Source: Acidobacteriaceae bacterium
GTDB lineage: Bacteria; Acidobacteriota; Terriglobia; Terriglobales; Acidobacteriaceae
Reading direction: 5' to 3'
Length of the DNA stretch: 14,041 nucleotides
Assembly (NCBI GenBank): GCA_003165095.1
Contig: PLSH01000376.1
Coordinates: forward strand, 1-14,041
Positions 1-7,193 of this stretch are shown here, one piece after another (the stretch's first letter is position 1; each line of letters starts with the position of its first letter). Made by a program: the position numbers and the translations under genes. Below the pieces are notes generated by a model that was not told the DNA's origin, did no database searches, and was given only the letters and a program-made list of their open reading frames with translations.

Positions 1-3000
1 CCCCCTGAGTCCGATTAACATCCCCATTTCCAGCTACCTGGTTGTGGGCAGCAACACCCTGTCGCTCGCATGGGGCGGCACCGACAACAACTACGAGGCC
101 TTCCGGTTGCAGGCTGAGATTGAGACCTGCGGTTCGAGCGTCACCGGCGGTCTCTCGATCAGCAGTTCAACGCCCTCCAACAACGCCACGGCGGTTGCCA
201 CCAGCACCACTATCACGATGAACTTCAACAACACCGTCGATCCGGCAACCGTCAACACCACCACGCTGCCGGTCATGATCGGCTGGAACAGCAACCAGGA
301 AGTCACCGGCAATTACGTGGTCACAGGGAACCAAGTTGTCTTTACCCCGGCCACTCCGTTCCCGACCAGCACGCAAATCTATGTCGGCGCCTGCGGCGGT
401 CCGCTCGATCTGGCCGGAGACTCGGCCGGCAACTGCTACACGCAACTGCTCACCTTCCAGACCGGCACCACCGCTACGGCTGCGCCCGATGCGCTTCAGG
501 TCGCGGCCTTCTCGCCCGCCTCCGGCGCCACCAACGTGGGCCTGCGCTCGCCCGTAACTGCTACCTTCAACCGCTCTATCAACCTGGGCACCCTCAATAC
601 CAGCGACTGGGCGCTCTTCTCAGGCGACGGCCAGTCCCCGTGGTGCACCGGCTACACGCACTCCCAGGACGACGCCAGCGTGTCGTTCAACTGCTATCCG
701 CTCCCGTCCAGCGATCCCATGACGGCGATTCTCTCCTCCGGCATCCAGGATTGGCAGGGCAACGCGCTCACCCCCTTAACCACTTCCTTCACCACCAGCC
801 CATACGACTCCAACACCAACGGCTCCATCATCTCCGTGCGGCCCGGCAACGGCGCCAGCGGCGTGAATCCCAATCTCCCGCTCGTGCTCTATTCCAACCT
901 GCCCATCAACGCCTCCACCGCCAACAACGGCCTCGAGGTGGCGCAGAATAACGTGCTCGATCCAGGCACCATTCAGGTGCTGGATAACGGCTACACCCTC
1001 GAGTTCACGCCCAGCGCTCCGTTCACGCCTGGCGCGCTCATTCAGTGGTGGACTCTGAGCACCCTCTCCGAAACCACCTACAACACGCCCGTCAACGCTG
1101 ACTCCGGCTACTTCTATGTCGCCGCCAGCACCAGCACGCTGGCGCCCACCATCCAGGCCACGTCTCCATCGAACGGAGATAATCCCGCTCCGCTCAACGT
1201 TCATTTCGACACCCAGTTCAACACGCCGTTGAATCCGAGCACCGTCATCAACGCCAACATCTATCTGTATGACGGAACCAACGGCACCTATCCGGCTATC
1301 ACCATCACGCAACCTCAGCCCAACGAGGTGTTGGTGGTGCCCAACGCCAATCTGACGCCCAACCATTACATCTACCTCTACTTCACAAACGGTTTGCAGA
1401 GCACCACCAGTGTGCCGTCTAACTCTCCCAATTGGTACGTGTATACCGGCACCGCTGCCGATACCACGACTCCCACCGTCGTCAGCGCGGTGCCGTATAG
1501 CGGCGCCACCAACGTCGGCGTCAACGTCTCCCCGGGCGTGGTCTTCAGCAAGTCCATCGATCCGGTGAGCCTCAACAGCAGTACCTTCCAGGTACTCAAC
1601 GGCGGAACGCCGCTGGCGGGCACCTACTGGTTCAGCTCCAGCGATACGCGCATTGAATTCGTGCCCAATGCCCCGTTGCCGCCGAGCACCACCCTGACCA
1701 TCAATATCAACGGCGTCACCGACTGGGAAGGTCATTCCGTCACTTACAATTCGTCCTTCCAGACCGGTCCGGGCCCTGACTTCATCACCCCAACGGTTGT
1801 ATTCACCAGCATTCCCAATTACGGCAGCATCCCCACCAACGGCATGATGACCGTCCAGTTCAGCGAGTCGATGGACGTCACCAGCTTCACCGCGGGCGGA
1901 CCGGCTGGCTGCGGCAACTTCTACCTCCAGGATCAGCTGTCCGGCGACGGAATCGGCTGCATCCCCGTCACCCTTACCTGGAACGCCAGCCAAACGGTTG
2001 CATACCTCGTGCCCAACAGCCCGCTGGCAGCCGGGCGTACGTACGTCTTCTATGTCTACGGCGGCACTGACCTCGCCGGGAACGCGATGACCGCCGTTTA
2101 CTACACCATCTACGCCGATGCCACCGCCGAAACCGCCGCTCCCACCGTGATCGCCTTCAATCCGATCGGTGGAAAGACCGGCCTCGGCACCAACGCGATC
2201 ATTGAAGCCCAGTTCAGCGCGCCCATCGATCCCAACACCATCTCAGGAGTCACGCTCACCAACGGAGGCTCGCCCGTCACCACTACGGTCTCTGCGTTCG
2301 CGGGCGACACGATCGTGCAACTTACTCCGGCTGTGCCGCTCACACCCGAGACCACTTACACAATGAACATCATTGGCGTCAAGGATCCGTCCGGCAACAC
2401 GGTCGCCACGGTTACCAACAGCTTTACCACCGGCACAACCTATGACATCACTGCGCCGGCAGTCACCCTTTCCGATCCGGTGAACTACGCATCGGTCGGA
2501 ACCAACGTCATTCCCAAGTTCGTCTTCAACAAGCCGTTGAATCCGATCTATGTGAGTACCGGTTCCTTCCGCATCTACCTCGTTGACTCCGGTCAGTTCA
2601 TTCCGACCACGGTCACGTTGTCGGCCAGTGGGCTGGAAGTCACCTTGACGCCGCAGATTCCGCTGCTGCCCAACACCGAGTACGAGTTCTCCGGCGGATG
2701 GGACAGCGGTCCGCAGGACCAGAACGGCAACTTCGTCAACCTACCCTATTACTACTTCTATACCAACGGTGGCGCCGACACGACCGCACCCACCGTCACC
2801 GTAAACCCGCTCAATAACGCCACCGGCATTCCGTTGAACGCCCAGGTGAAGGCAACTCTCAGTGTGCCCATGGATCCCACCTCCTGGACCCAGAACTCGA
2901 TTCAGCTTCTGAATGGCTCGACTCCTGTGGCTGGAACCGTGAGCTACACCAACAGCACCACTCTCACCTTCGTGCCCACCGCCAACCTCACGGCGGGCGT

Positions 3001-6000
3001 TACCTACACCGTCAAGGTCAGCGGCTTCACTGACTCCAACGGCAACACCGTCGCGACTTCCTCCACCACGTTCACCGCCGGCACCGCCGCCAGCACCAGC
3101 GGACTGACGGTAGTCAGCGTCAGCCCCGGCTACGGTACGACCGGCAACTCCAACACTTCCACAATCACCATCGTGTTCAGCCAGGTACTCGACCCGAACA
3201 CGGTGAACAGCGCCACGCTGAAGGTCATGAACGGCTGGAACAGCAACGATCCCATTGCCGGAACCTATGCGGTTACAGGCAATACCGTCGTCTTCACGCC
3301 ATCCAGCGCCTACCCGCCGGGAACCAACGTCACCGTGGGCGAGTGTGGCGGACCTACCGACGTTCTCGGCGACGTATTCCAGAACGGCGGTTGCTATTAC
3401 AGCGAATTCGAGTCCTTCACCGTCAGTTCCGCCAATCCCGGCACTGGCAGCGACAACCCGTTCACGGTGCTGTCCGTCAGCCCGGCCAGCGGCGCAACCA
3501 ACGTAGGCCGCGACCAGCCTGTCTCGGTCACCTTCAGCAACTCCATCGCTCAGAACAGCGGCAACGGCTACAACTCGCAGCTGTATGCCGCCCAGACTCT
3601 GCAAAATTATGGCAGTTACACCCTGTCGTCCGATAACCGTACCTTCACCTTCAACGAAGGCGCCCTCTACAACGGCACCACCTACACCATCTACTTCCCC
3701 GCGGGCGGCATCAGCGACCAGTGGGGCAACACCCTGGCAAGCCCCTTCACCAGCACCTTCTCCACCGTCGCCGATCCGACTACAGTGATCCCCACGGTCA
3801 TCGGCATGTCCCCGGGCACCAGCACCAGCAGTTCGGTGCCTGTCAACTCGCTGCTCACGCTCTATCTGAGCCACCAGGTCAACCCCGCGACGCTGACCGG
3901 CAACGTGACCGTCACTGTCAACGGCCAGGTCTACGCCGGCAACGTGCAGGCTGACGCCAGCGGCTATCAGGTCCAGTACACCCCCACCGTCGCGTTCCCC
4001 AACAGCGCCACAGTCCAGTGGTTCTTCTCGGGTAATGTGGAGGACATCTATGGGAACTACTTCACCGGTACGAGCGGCTACTTCTACACCGTTCCCACCC
4101 CCGTCAACCCAGCCACCGCGCAGCCCACACTTGTCACGGTCAGCCCGGACCAGGGCTCGTCGCTCATGCCTACCAACGGCGAGATCGATCTCCAGTTCAG
4201 CCAGCCGCTCAACGCCGCAACGGTGACCACCGGCAACTTCTTCCAGAATGCCGGAACGGCAATCGCATATACCGTCTCGCTGATTTCGCCGACAGTTGTG
4301 CGCATTTCTCCGCCGGCTGGTGGGTGGATTCCGTCCTACAGCTACTATGGCTTCTGCAATAACAACAGTGTCATGGGAACCAACGGCGTTGCAGCTGCCA
4401 GCAATTGCTGGGACACATACTTCTTCACCACTGCGGGTCCCAACACGACCGGCGGCACCGTCAACATCGGTCCGCCCAACAACTCCCAGAATGTGGGCAC
4501 CAACGCCTACATCCGCCTGAATTTCTCAGAGCCCGCCGACCGCACCACGGTGAACTCCACCAACGTTCAGGTCAAAATCGGCAGCAATCCGGTTCAAGGT
4601 TCGTTCACTTACAACTACAGCGGAGACGACATGGTAGGGGCCAACTTCTATCCCACCAACCCGCTGCCCACCGGGAGCACCGTAACCGTCGCGGTTTCCA
4701 ACCTCCTCGACTACGCCGGCAACGAATTCAATGAGCCGTCGATTTCGTTCCAGGTTGGCTCAGCGCCCGACTACACCACTCCCACCGCCGCGCTCGACTT
4801 CAATAACGGACAAAGCGGTGTGGCCACCAACGCATCCTTCAACTGCCACTACTCCGAGCCCATGGATCCGAGCAGCATCAACTCCGGAAACACCTTCGTC
4901 TGGAGCTACCTGGCCAACGCGATCGTTCCATCCACCATCACCGTCTCCGCTGACATGATGACGGCAACCATAACGCCAAACGCTCCGCTGTTCCAGAACA
5001 CGCAATACTACTACGCGTGCTACAACGCCCTCGATCTTACCGGCAACGCGATGAGCAACACCAACGCCTACTTCTACACCGGCAGCAATACCGTTTCCGC
5101 CGGTCCCGTGCTGCTCTATGCCAACCCGCCCAGCGGCATGACAAACGTGCCGATCGATACCAACCAGGGCCCGTACAACTCCACCAGCCTCAACCTGCTC
5201 TTCAACGAGCCGGTCGCGACCGAGTCGCTAGGCAACATCACCCTCAGTTACGTTCCGGTTGCCGAGCCTCTCAACACGCCGGTCTCGGTGCCCATCGGCG
5301 CCTATGCGAATGACGGAAACTACATCGTCGCGGTCGCGCTGCCGTACGCGCTCCTGCCCAACATGATCTACACCTACAACGTGGCCGGCGTTACTGACCT
5401 CAACGGCATTCCGACCGCCTCCACCACCAGCTCCTTCACTACCGGGACGGGTTACGACTTCACCAACGCCGGCGTCACAGCCACCAATCCTGTGAGCAGC
5501 CTGCCCAGTTCCACGGTTCTCACGGGCGTGCCTGCGTCGGTCACAGTCACTTTCAGCGAGGCCCTGGACCCGGTCCTTATCAACACCAACGAGGTTTACC
5601 TGCGCACTCACAACACGCAGACCTACGTTCCAGCCACGATCGGCATCTCGTCCAGCGCCACTCCGTCGGTTGGAACCACGATCACCCTAACCCCGATCAC
5701 CCCGCTGCTCGACACCACGATCTACGACATCTACTACTACGCGAACCCGTGGTGGATGACAGACATTGCTGGAAATGGCGCGTACGAAAACACCGGGATA
5801 CTTACCACCTTCACTACCGGAACGACCGCGGCCGTGAACGGAGTGTGCGGCACGGCAAACACCGGAACCTTCTCCTCTCCGCCCACCACCAACCTCTGCT
5901 CCACCGGAACAGTCTCCGGGCAGACCAACAACGGCACCTACGGCTGGACTTGCAATGGCAACTACGGAGGCACCAATGCCTCCTGCTCGGCCACCATCAC

Positions 6001-6742
6001 TCCAGTCTCGTCCTGCGTCGCTGCGCCCACCGGCCTTCAGGGCTGGTGGACCGGCAACGACACGCCCAACGACTCCGGTCCCAACGCATATAACGGGACA
6101 CTCAAATACGGCGCCACTTACGGACTGGGCGAAGTGAAAGATGCCTTCAACCTCACTGGCAATGCCGTCAGCACCAGCAACGAGTTCGTGCTCATCGGCC
6201 AGCCGGTGCCCGCCAACCTCCAGATCACGAACGCAATCACGCTCTCGGCCTGGATCTACGTCACCAGCTACCCGGCCAATAACGGCGGCGGCGCCTACGG
6301 CTTCATTCTCGGAAGCCAAAGCGACGGCAATTACGGCGGCGCGACTATCTTCTACGACGGGACTACCAACAACAATGGCTGGGCCAATATTCCTGTGGGC
6401 CATATCCAGTTCCAGATAGGAGACGGCTCCGCGTGGCACGAAACCGACACCTATACCCAGGTGCCGCTCAATCAGTGGGTGCTGATTACCGCAACTCGAA
6501 CTGCAAATAATCCGGCGCAGATCTACTACAACGGCGTTTTGCAGGCGTCCACCAACCTCTCAGCTGCGTGGAATGGCAACATCTCCTACCCCAGCAGCGA
6601 TTGGTTCGCCATCGGCCAGGAAGTGAACGAAGACCGCGCCTTCAATGGACTGATCGACGAGGCGCAGATCTACAGCACGGCACTCACGGCCGCGCAGGTC
6701 CAGGCCATCTACAACGCCGGAAACGCCGGCGTTTGCCCATAG
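1..6742 (+). CDS. Giant Big_5 Ig-like repeat protein with C-terminal LamG domain (5' truncated by window)
   Basis: The reading frame is open from base 2 to TAG at 6740-6742, giving about 2246 residues. GTG at 44 is an internal Val, so the true start lies off the left edge. I count 17 Ig-like domains of the Big_5 type, starting near 161, 480, 820, 1142, 1463, 1783, 2135, 2449, 2782, 3100, 3460, 3786, 4118, 4450, 4776, 5101 and 5464. Each shows the family pattern: P-x-V...P..G, F(S/N)..(M/L/I)DP, F.P...L, then D..GN and a TTG-type linker. A four-cysteine module (NGVCG, LCSTG, WTCNG, ASCSA) follows at about 5836-6000. A LamG_3/concanavalin-like domain runs from about 6014 to the end (GLQGWW..., AFNGLIDEAQIYS..AL). 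The protein is rich in Asn, Thr, Ser and Tyr and poor in Lys and Arg, and its cysteines are paired within domains, all consistent with secretion. The likely role, inferred, is a surface adhesin or glycan-binding stalk; no catalytic motif is seen. A strong terminator follows 16 bases after the stop. Confidence 0.93.
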   Translation, partial: PLSPINIPISSYLVVGSNTLSLAWGGTDNNYEAFRLQAEIETCGSSVTGGLSISSSTPSNNATAVATSTTITMNFNNTVDPATVNTTTLPVMIGWNSNQEVTGNYVVTGNQVVFTPATPFPTSTQIYVGACGGPLDLAGDSAGNCYTQLLTFQTGTTATAAPDALQVAAFSPASGATNVGLRSPVTATFNRSINLGTLNTSDWALFSGDGQSPWCTGYTHSQDDASVSFNCYPLPSSDPMTAILSSGIQDWQGNALTPLTTSFTTSPYDSNTNGSIISVRPGNGASGVNPNLPLVLYSNLPINASTANNGLEVAQNNVLDPGTIQVLDNGYTLEFTPSAPFTPGALIQWWTLSTLSETTYNTPVNADSGYFYVAASTSTLAPTIQATSPSNGDNPAPLNVHFDTQFNTPLNPSTVINANIYLYDGTNGTYPAITITQPQPNEVLVVPNANLTPNHYIYLYFTNGLQSTTSVPSNSPNWYVYTGTAADTTTPTVVSAVPYSGATNVGVNVSPGVVFSKSIDPVSLNSSTFQVLNGGTPLAGTYWFSSSDTRIEFVPNAPLPPSTTLTININGVTDWEGHSVTYNSSFQTGPGPDFITPTVVFTSIPNYGSIPTNGMMTVQFSESMDVTSFTAGGPAGCGNFYLQDQLSGDGIGCIPVTLTWNASQTVAYLVPNSPLAAGRTYVFYVYGGTDLAGNAMTAVYYTIYADATAETAAPTVIAFNPIGGKTGLGTNAIIEAQFSAPIDPNTISGVTLTNGGSPVTTTVSAFAGDTIVQLTPAVPLTPETTYTMNIIGVKDPSGNTVATVTNSFTTGTTYDITAPAVTLSDPVNYASVGTNVIPKFVFNKPLNPIYVSTGSFRIYLVDSGQFIPTTVTLSASGLEVTLTPQIPLLPNTEYEFSGGWDSGPQDQNGNFVNLPYYYFYTNGGADTTAPTVTVNPLNNATGIPLNAQVKATLSVPMDPTSWTQNSIQLLNGSTPVAGTVSYTNSTTLTFVPTANLTAGVTYTVKVSGFTDSNGNTVATSSTTFTAGTAASTSGLTVVSVSPGYGTTGNSNTSTITIVFSQVLDPNTVNSATLKVMNGWNSNDPIAGTYAVTGNTVVFTPSSAYPPGTNVTVGECGGPTDVLGDVFQNGGCYYSEFESFTVSSANPGTGSDNPFTVLSVSPASGATNVGRDQPVSVTFSNSIAQNSGNGYNSQLYAAQTLQNYGSYTLSSDNRTFTFNEGALYNGTTYTIYFPAGGISDQWGNTLASPFTSTFSTVADPTTVIPTVIGMSPGTSTSSSVPVNSLLTLYLSHQVNPATLTGNVTVTVNGQVYAGNVQADASGYQVQYTPTVAFPNSATVQWFFSGNVEDIYGNYFTGTSGYFYTVPTPVNPATAQPTLVTVSPDQGSSLMPTNGEIDLQFSQPLNAATVTTGNFFQNAGTAIAYTVSLISPTVVRISPPAGGWIPSYSYYGFCNNNSVMGTNGVAAASNCWDTYFFTTAGPNTTGGTVNIGPPNNSQNVGTNAYIRLNFSEPADRTTVNSTNVQVKIGSNPVQGSFTYNYSGDDMVGANFYPTNPLPTGSTVTVAVSNLLDYAGNEFNEPSISFQVGSAPDYTTPTAALDFNNGQSGVATNASFNCHYSEPMDPSSINSGNTFVWSYLANAIVPSTITVSADMMTATITPNAPLFQNTQYYYACYNALDLTGNAMSNTNAYFYTGSNTVSAGPVLLYANPPSGMTNVPIDTNQGPYNSTSLNLLFNEPVATESLGNITLSYVPVAEPLNTPVSVPIGAYANDGNYIVAVALPYALLPNMIYTYNVAGVTDLNGIPTASTTSSFTTGTGYDFTNAGVTATNPVSSLPSSTVLTGVPASVTVTFSEALDPVLINTNEVYLRTHNTQTYVPATIGISSSATPSVGTTITLTPITPLLDTTIYDIYYYANPWWMTDIAGNGAYENTGILTTFTTGTTAAVNGVCGTANTGTFSSPPTTNLCSTGTVSGQTNNGTYGWTCNGNYGGTNASCSATITPVSSCVAAPTGLQGWWTGNDTPNDSGPNAYNGTLKYGATYGLGEVKDAFNLTGNAVSTSNEFVLIGQPVPANLQITNAITLSAWIYVTSYPANNGGGAYGFILGSQSDGNYGGATIFYDGTTNNNGWANIPVGHIQFQIGDGSAWHETDTYTQVPLNQWVLITATRTANNPAQIYYNGVLQASTNLSAAWNGNISYPSSDWFAIGQEVNEDRAFNGLIDEAQIYSTALTAAQVQAIYNAGNAGVCP
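161..2781 (+). repeat. Domain-block repeat, copy A (Ig domains 1-8)
   Basis: This is the first copy of an eight-domain block inside the giant gene. Domain 1 carries GWNSN, VVFTP and CGGPLD, which match domain 10. Domain 2 carries SPASGATNVG, which matches domain 11. Domain 3 ends SGYFYV, which matches domain 12. Domain 6 carries DLAGNAM, which matches DLTGNAM in domain 15. Domain 7 ends with SFTTGTTYD, which matches SFTTGTGYD at the end of domain 16. Domain 8 carries LTP.(I/T)PLL, which matches domain 17. The copies are diverged, so this is an old duplication rather than a recent one. Confidence 0.7.
3100..5829 (+). repeat. Domain-block repeat, copy B (Ig domains 10-17)
   Basis: This is the second copy of the eight-domain block. 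The GWNSN anchor lies at 281 in copy A and at 3233 here, an offset of 2952 bases (984 codons). The SPASGATNVG anchor is offset by 2967 bases and the last-domain LTP..PLL anchor by 3042 bases, so the copies have gained small in-frame indels. Domain 9 (about 2782-3099) separates the copies and has no partner after domain 17, where the four-cysteine module begins instead. Confidence 0.7.
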
Positions 6743-6758
6743 ACTTCGACTTTTAGCC

Positions 6759-6803
6759 AAGAGCGGGAATCAGCCGGCCCGGTGGTTCCCGCTCTTCTTT
6801 TTT
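6759..6803 (+). terminator. Rho-independent terminator of the giant surface-protein gene
   Basis: Perfect 11-bp arms AAGAGCGGGAA (6759-6769) and TTCCCGCTCTT (6786-6796) enclose a 16-base GC-rich loop. A C and six Ts follow (6798-6803). The structure sits 16 bases after the TAG stop. Confidence 0.9.
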
Positions 6804-6847
6804 CCCCGCCCACATCTCTCCGCACCAGGAAAATGCCCCCTCAAGAT

Positions 6848-6939
6848 TTGTGCGCGCGCTTTTGCAGATTAATTCCCCCGTTGGCGCACAATCACAATTA
6901 GAGGACGAGCGCGGGATCCAGCCCCGCTCGGATTGTGAT
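6848..6939. promoter_or_regulatory. Cluster of inverted repeats upstream of the antitoxin-like relic
   Basis: Three inverted repeats lie close together. TTGTGCGC (6848-6855) pairs with GCGCACAA (6884-6891). ATCACAAT (6891-6898) pairs with ATTGTGAT (6932-6939). Inside the second, CGAGCGCGG (6906-6914) pairs with CCCCGCTCG (6922-6930) with one mismatch. The last two could fold into a two-part hairpin ending three bases before the ATG at 6943. It could be the operator and leader of a former antitoxin operon or a small palindromic element. No convincing -35/-10 pair or close Shine-Dalgarno is seen. Confidence 0.35.
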
Positions 6940-6942
6940 CCC

Positions 6943-7020
6943 ATGAAAAACATCACCGCATCCATCTCCGGCGGCGTCGACCGCTATGCCCGTATCTGCG
7001 CCGCGCAACGTTCTGAATAA
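6943..7020 (+). pseudogene. Relic resembling the N-terminus of a VapB/RHH-type antitoxin
   Basis: A 25-codon frame begins ATG at 6943 and stops at TAA 7018-7020. Its product starts MKNITASISG and continues VDRYARICAAQR. This fits the N-terminal pattern of many ribbon-helix-helix antitoxins (MKNIT-x-S-(V/I), then R-x-AR-(V/I)-x-AA-(E/Q)-R), in which the first residues form the DNA-binding beta strand. Intact members are about 60-80 residues. Here the similarity stops at the TAA. In the -1 frame just beyond, TSVFA (from 7020) faintly recalls the usual TSVSAL continuation before another stop, as a frameshift would leave. No toxin gene follows. No Shine-Dalgarno is seen close upstream. It could also be a chance short ORF; the call rests on the ordered match of about 12 positions. 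Confidence 0.45.
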
Positions 7021-7059
7021 CATCCGTATTTGCAGGATCTTAGCTTCCAGAGTCTTCAA

Positions 7060-7099
7060 AACGCGCAACTTGGGGCAGAACTTGAGTCCCCAACGCGCA
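7060..7099. repeat. Short direct and inverted repeat unit
   Basis: The octamer AACGCGCA occurs as a direct repeat at 7060-7067 and 7092-7099. Between the two copies, TTGGGG (7070-7075) and CCCCAA (7088-7093) form an inverted repeat. AACTTG is also repeated directly at 7067-7072 and 7079-7084. Together with flanking bases (about 7003-7120) this resembles dispersed intergenic repeat DNA. That is a recollection of acidobacterial intergenic style, not something the window can prove. Confidence 0.35.
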
Positions 7100-7117
7100 G
7101 AAAGCAGGAGTTTTGCG

Positions 7118-7162
7118 AAAAAACACCCGGCTGAGAGTTGGGAGGAAAGAAAATGGGCCGGG
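7118..7162 (-). terminator. Weak terminator candidate for the MFS transporter gene
   Basis: On the minus strand, CCCGGC (complement of 7157-7162) can pair with GCCGGG (complement of 7126-7131) across a 25-base loop. A T-run (complement of AAAAAA at 7118-7123) follows after two bases. The stem is short and the loop long, so this is tentative. It lies about 30 bases beyond the transporter stop codon. Confidence 0.3.
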
Positions 7163-7170
7163 CACATCCC

Positions 7171-7187
7171 TGACCACTGACCACTGA
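7171..7187. repeat. TGACCAC heptamer tandem repeat
   Basis: Two full copies of TGACCAC (7171-7177, 7178-7184) are followed by a partial TGA (7185-7187), six bases beyond the transporter stop codon. On the minus strand it reads GTGGTCA. I recall similar heptamer runs next to stop codons in acidobacterial genomes, but the window itself shows only this one. Confidence 0.55.
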
Positions 7188-7193
7188 TTCCGC

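Larger units (their letters stand above)
6743..7193. other. Convergent intergenic region (451 bases)
   Basis: This is the only stretch over 300 bases without an intact gene. From left to right it holds the terminator of the giant gene, a set of inverted repeats at 6848-6939, a 25-codon relic resembling an antitoxin N-terminus (6943-7020), a block of short direct and inverted repeats (about 7060-7099), a weak minus-strand terminator candidate (7118-7162) and a TGACCAC heptamer repeat next to the stop codon of the transporter gene. A long minus-strand open frame through this region is a shadow that continues into the wrong frame of the transporter gene. Confidence 0.8.

Noticed and set aside
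44..46. GTG at 44 as the start of the giant gene
   Set aside because: The frame stays open upstream to the window edge, there is no Shine-Dalgarno before it, and the upstream residues continue a beta-rich segment.
776..1993. A 405-codon minus-strand open frame opposite the giant gene
   Set aside because: The product is a Gly/Val/Arg-rich artefact of the repeated Thr/Asn/Gly codons on the plus strand; no family motif and no independent start signal.
2741..3874. A 377-codon minus-strand open frame opposite the giant gene
   Set aside because: Same cause as the 776-1993 frame: antisense of low-complexity Ig-repeat codons, no recognisable domain.
161..5829. CRISPR or tandem DNA repeat reading of the giant gene
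   Set aside because: Repeats are diverged protein domains of about 105-120 residues with no near-identical short repeat and spacer pattern.
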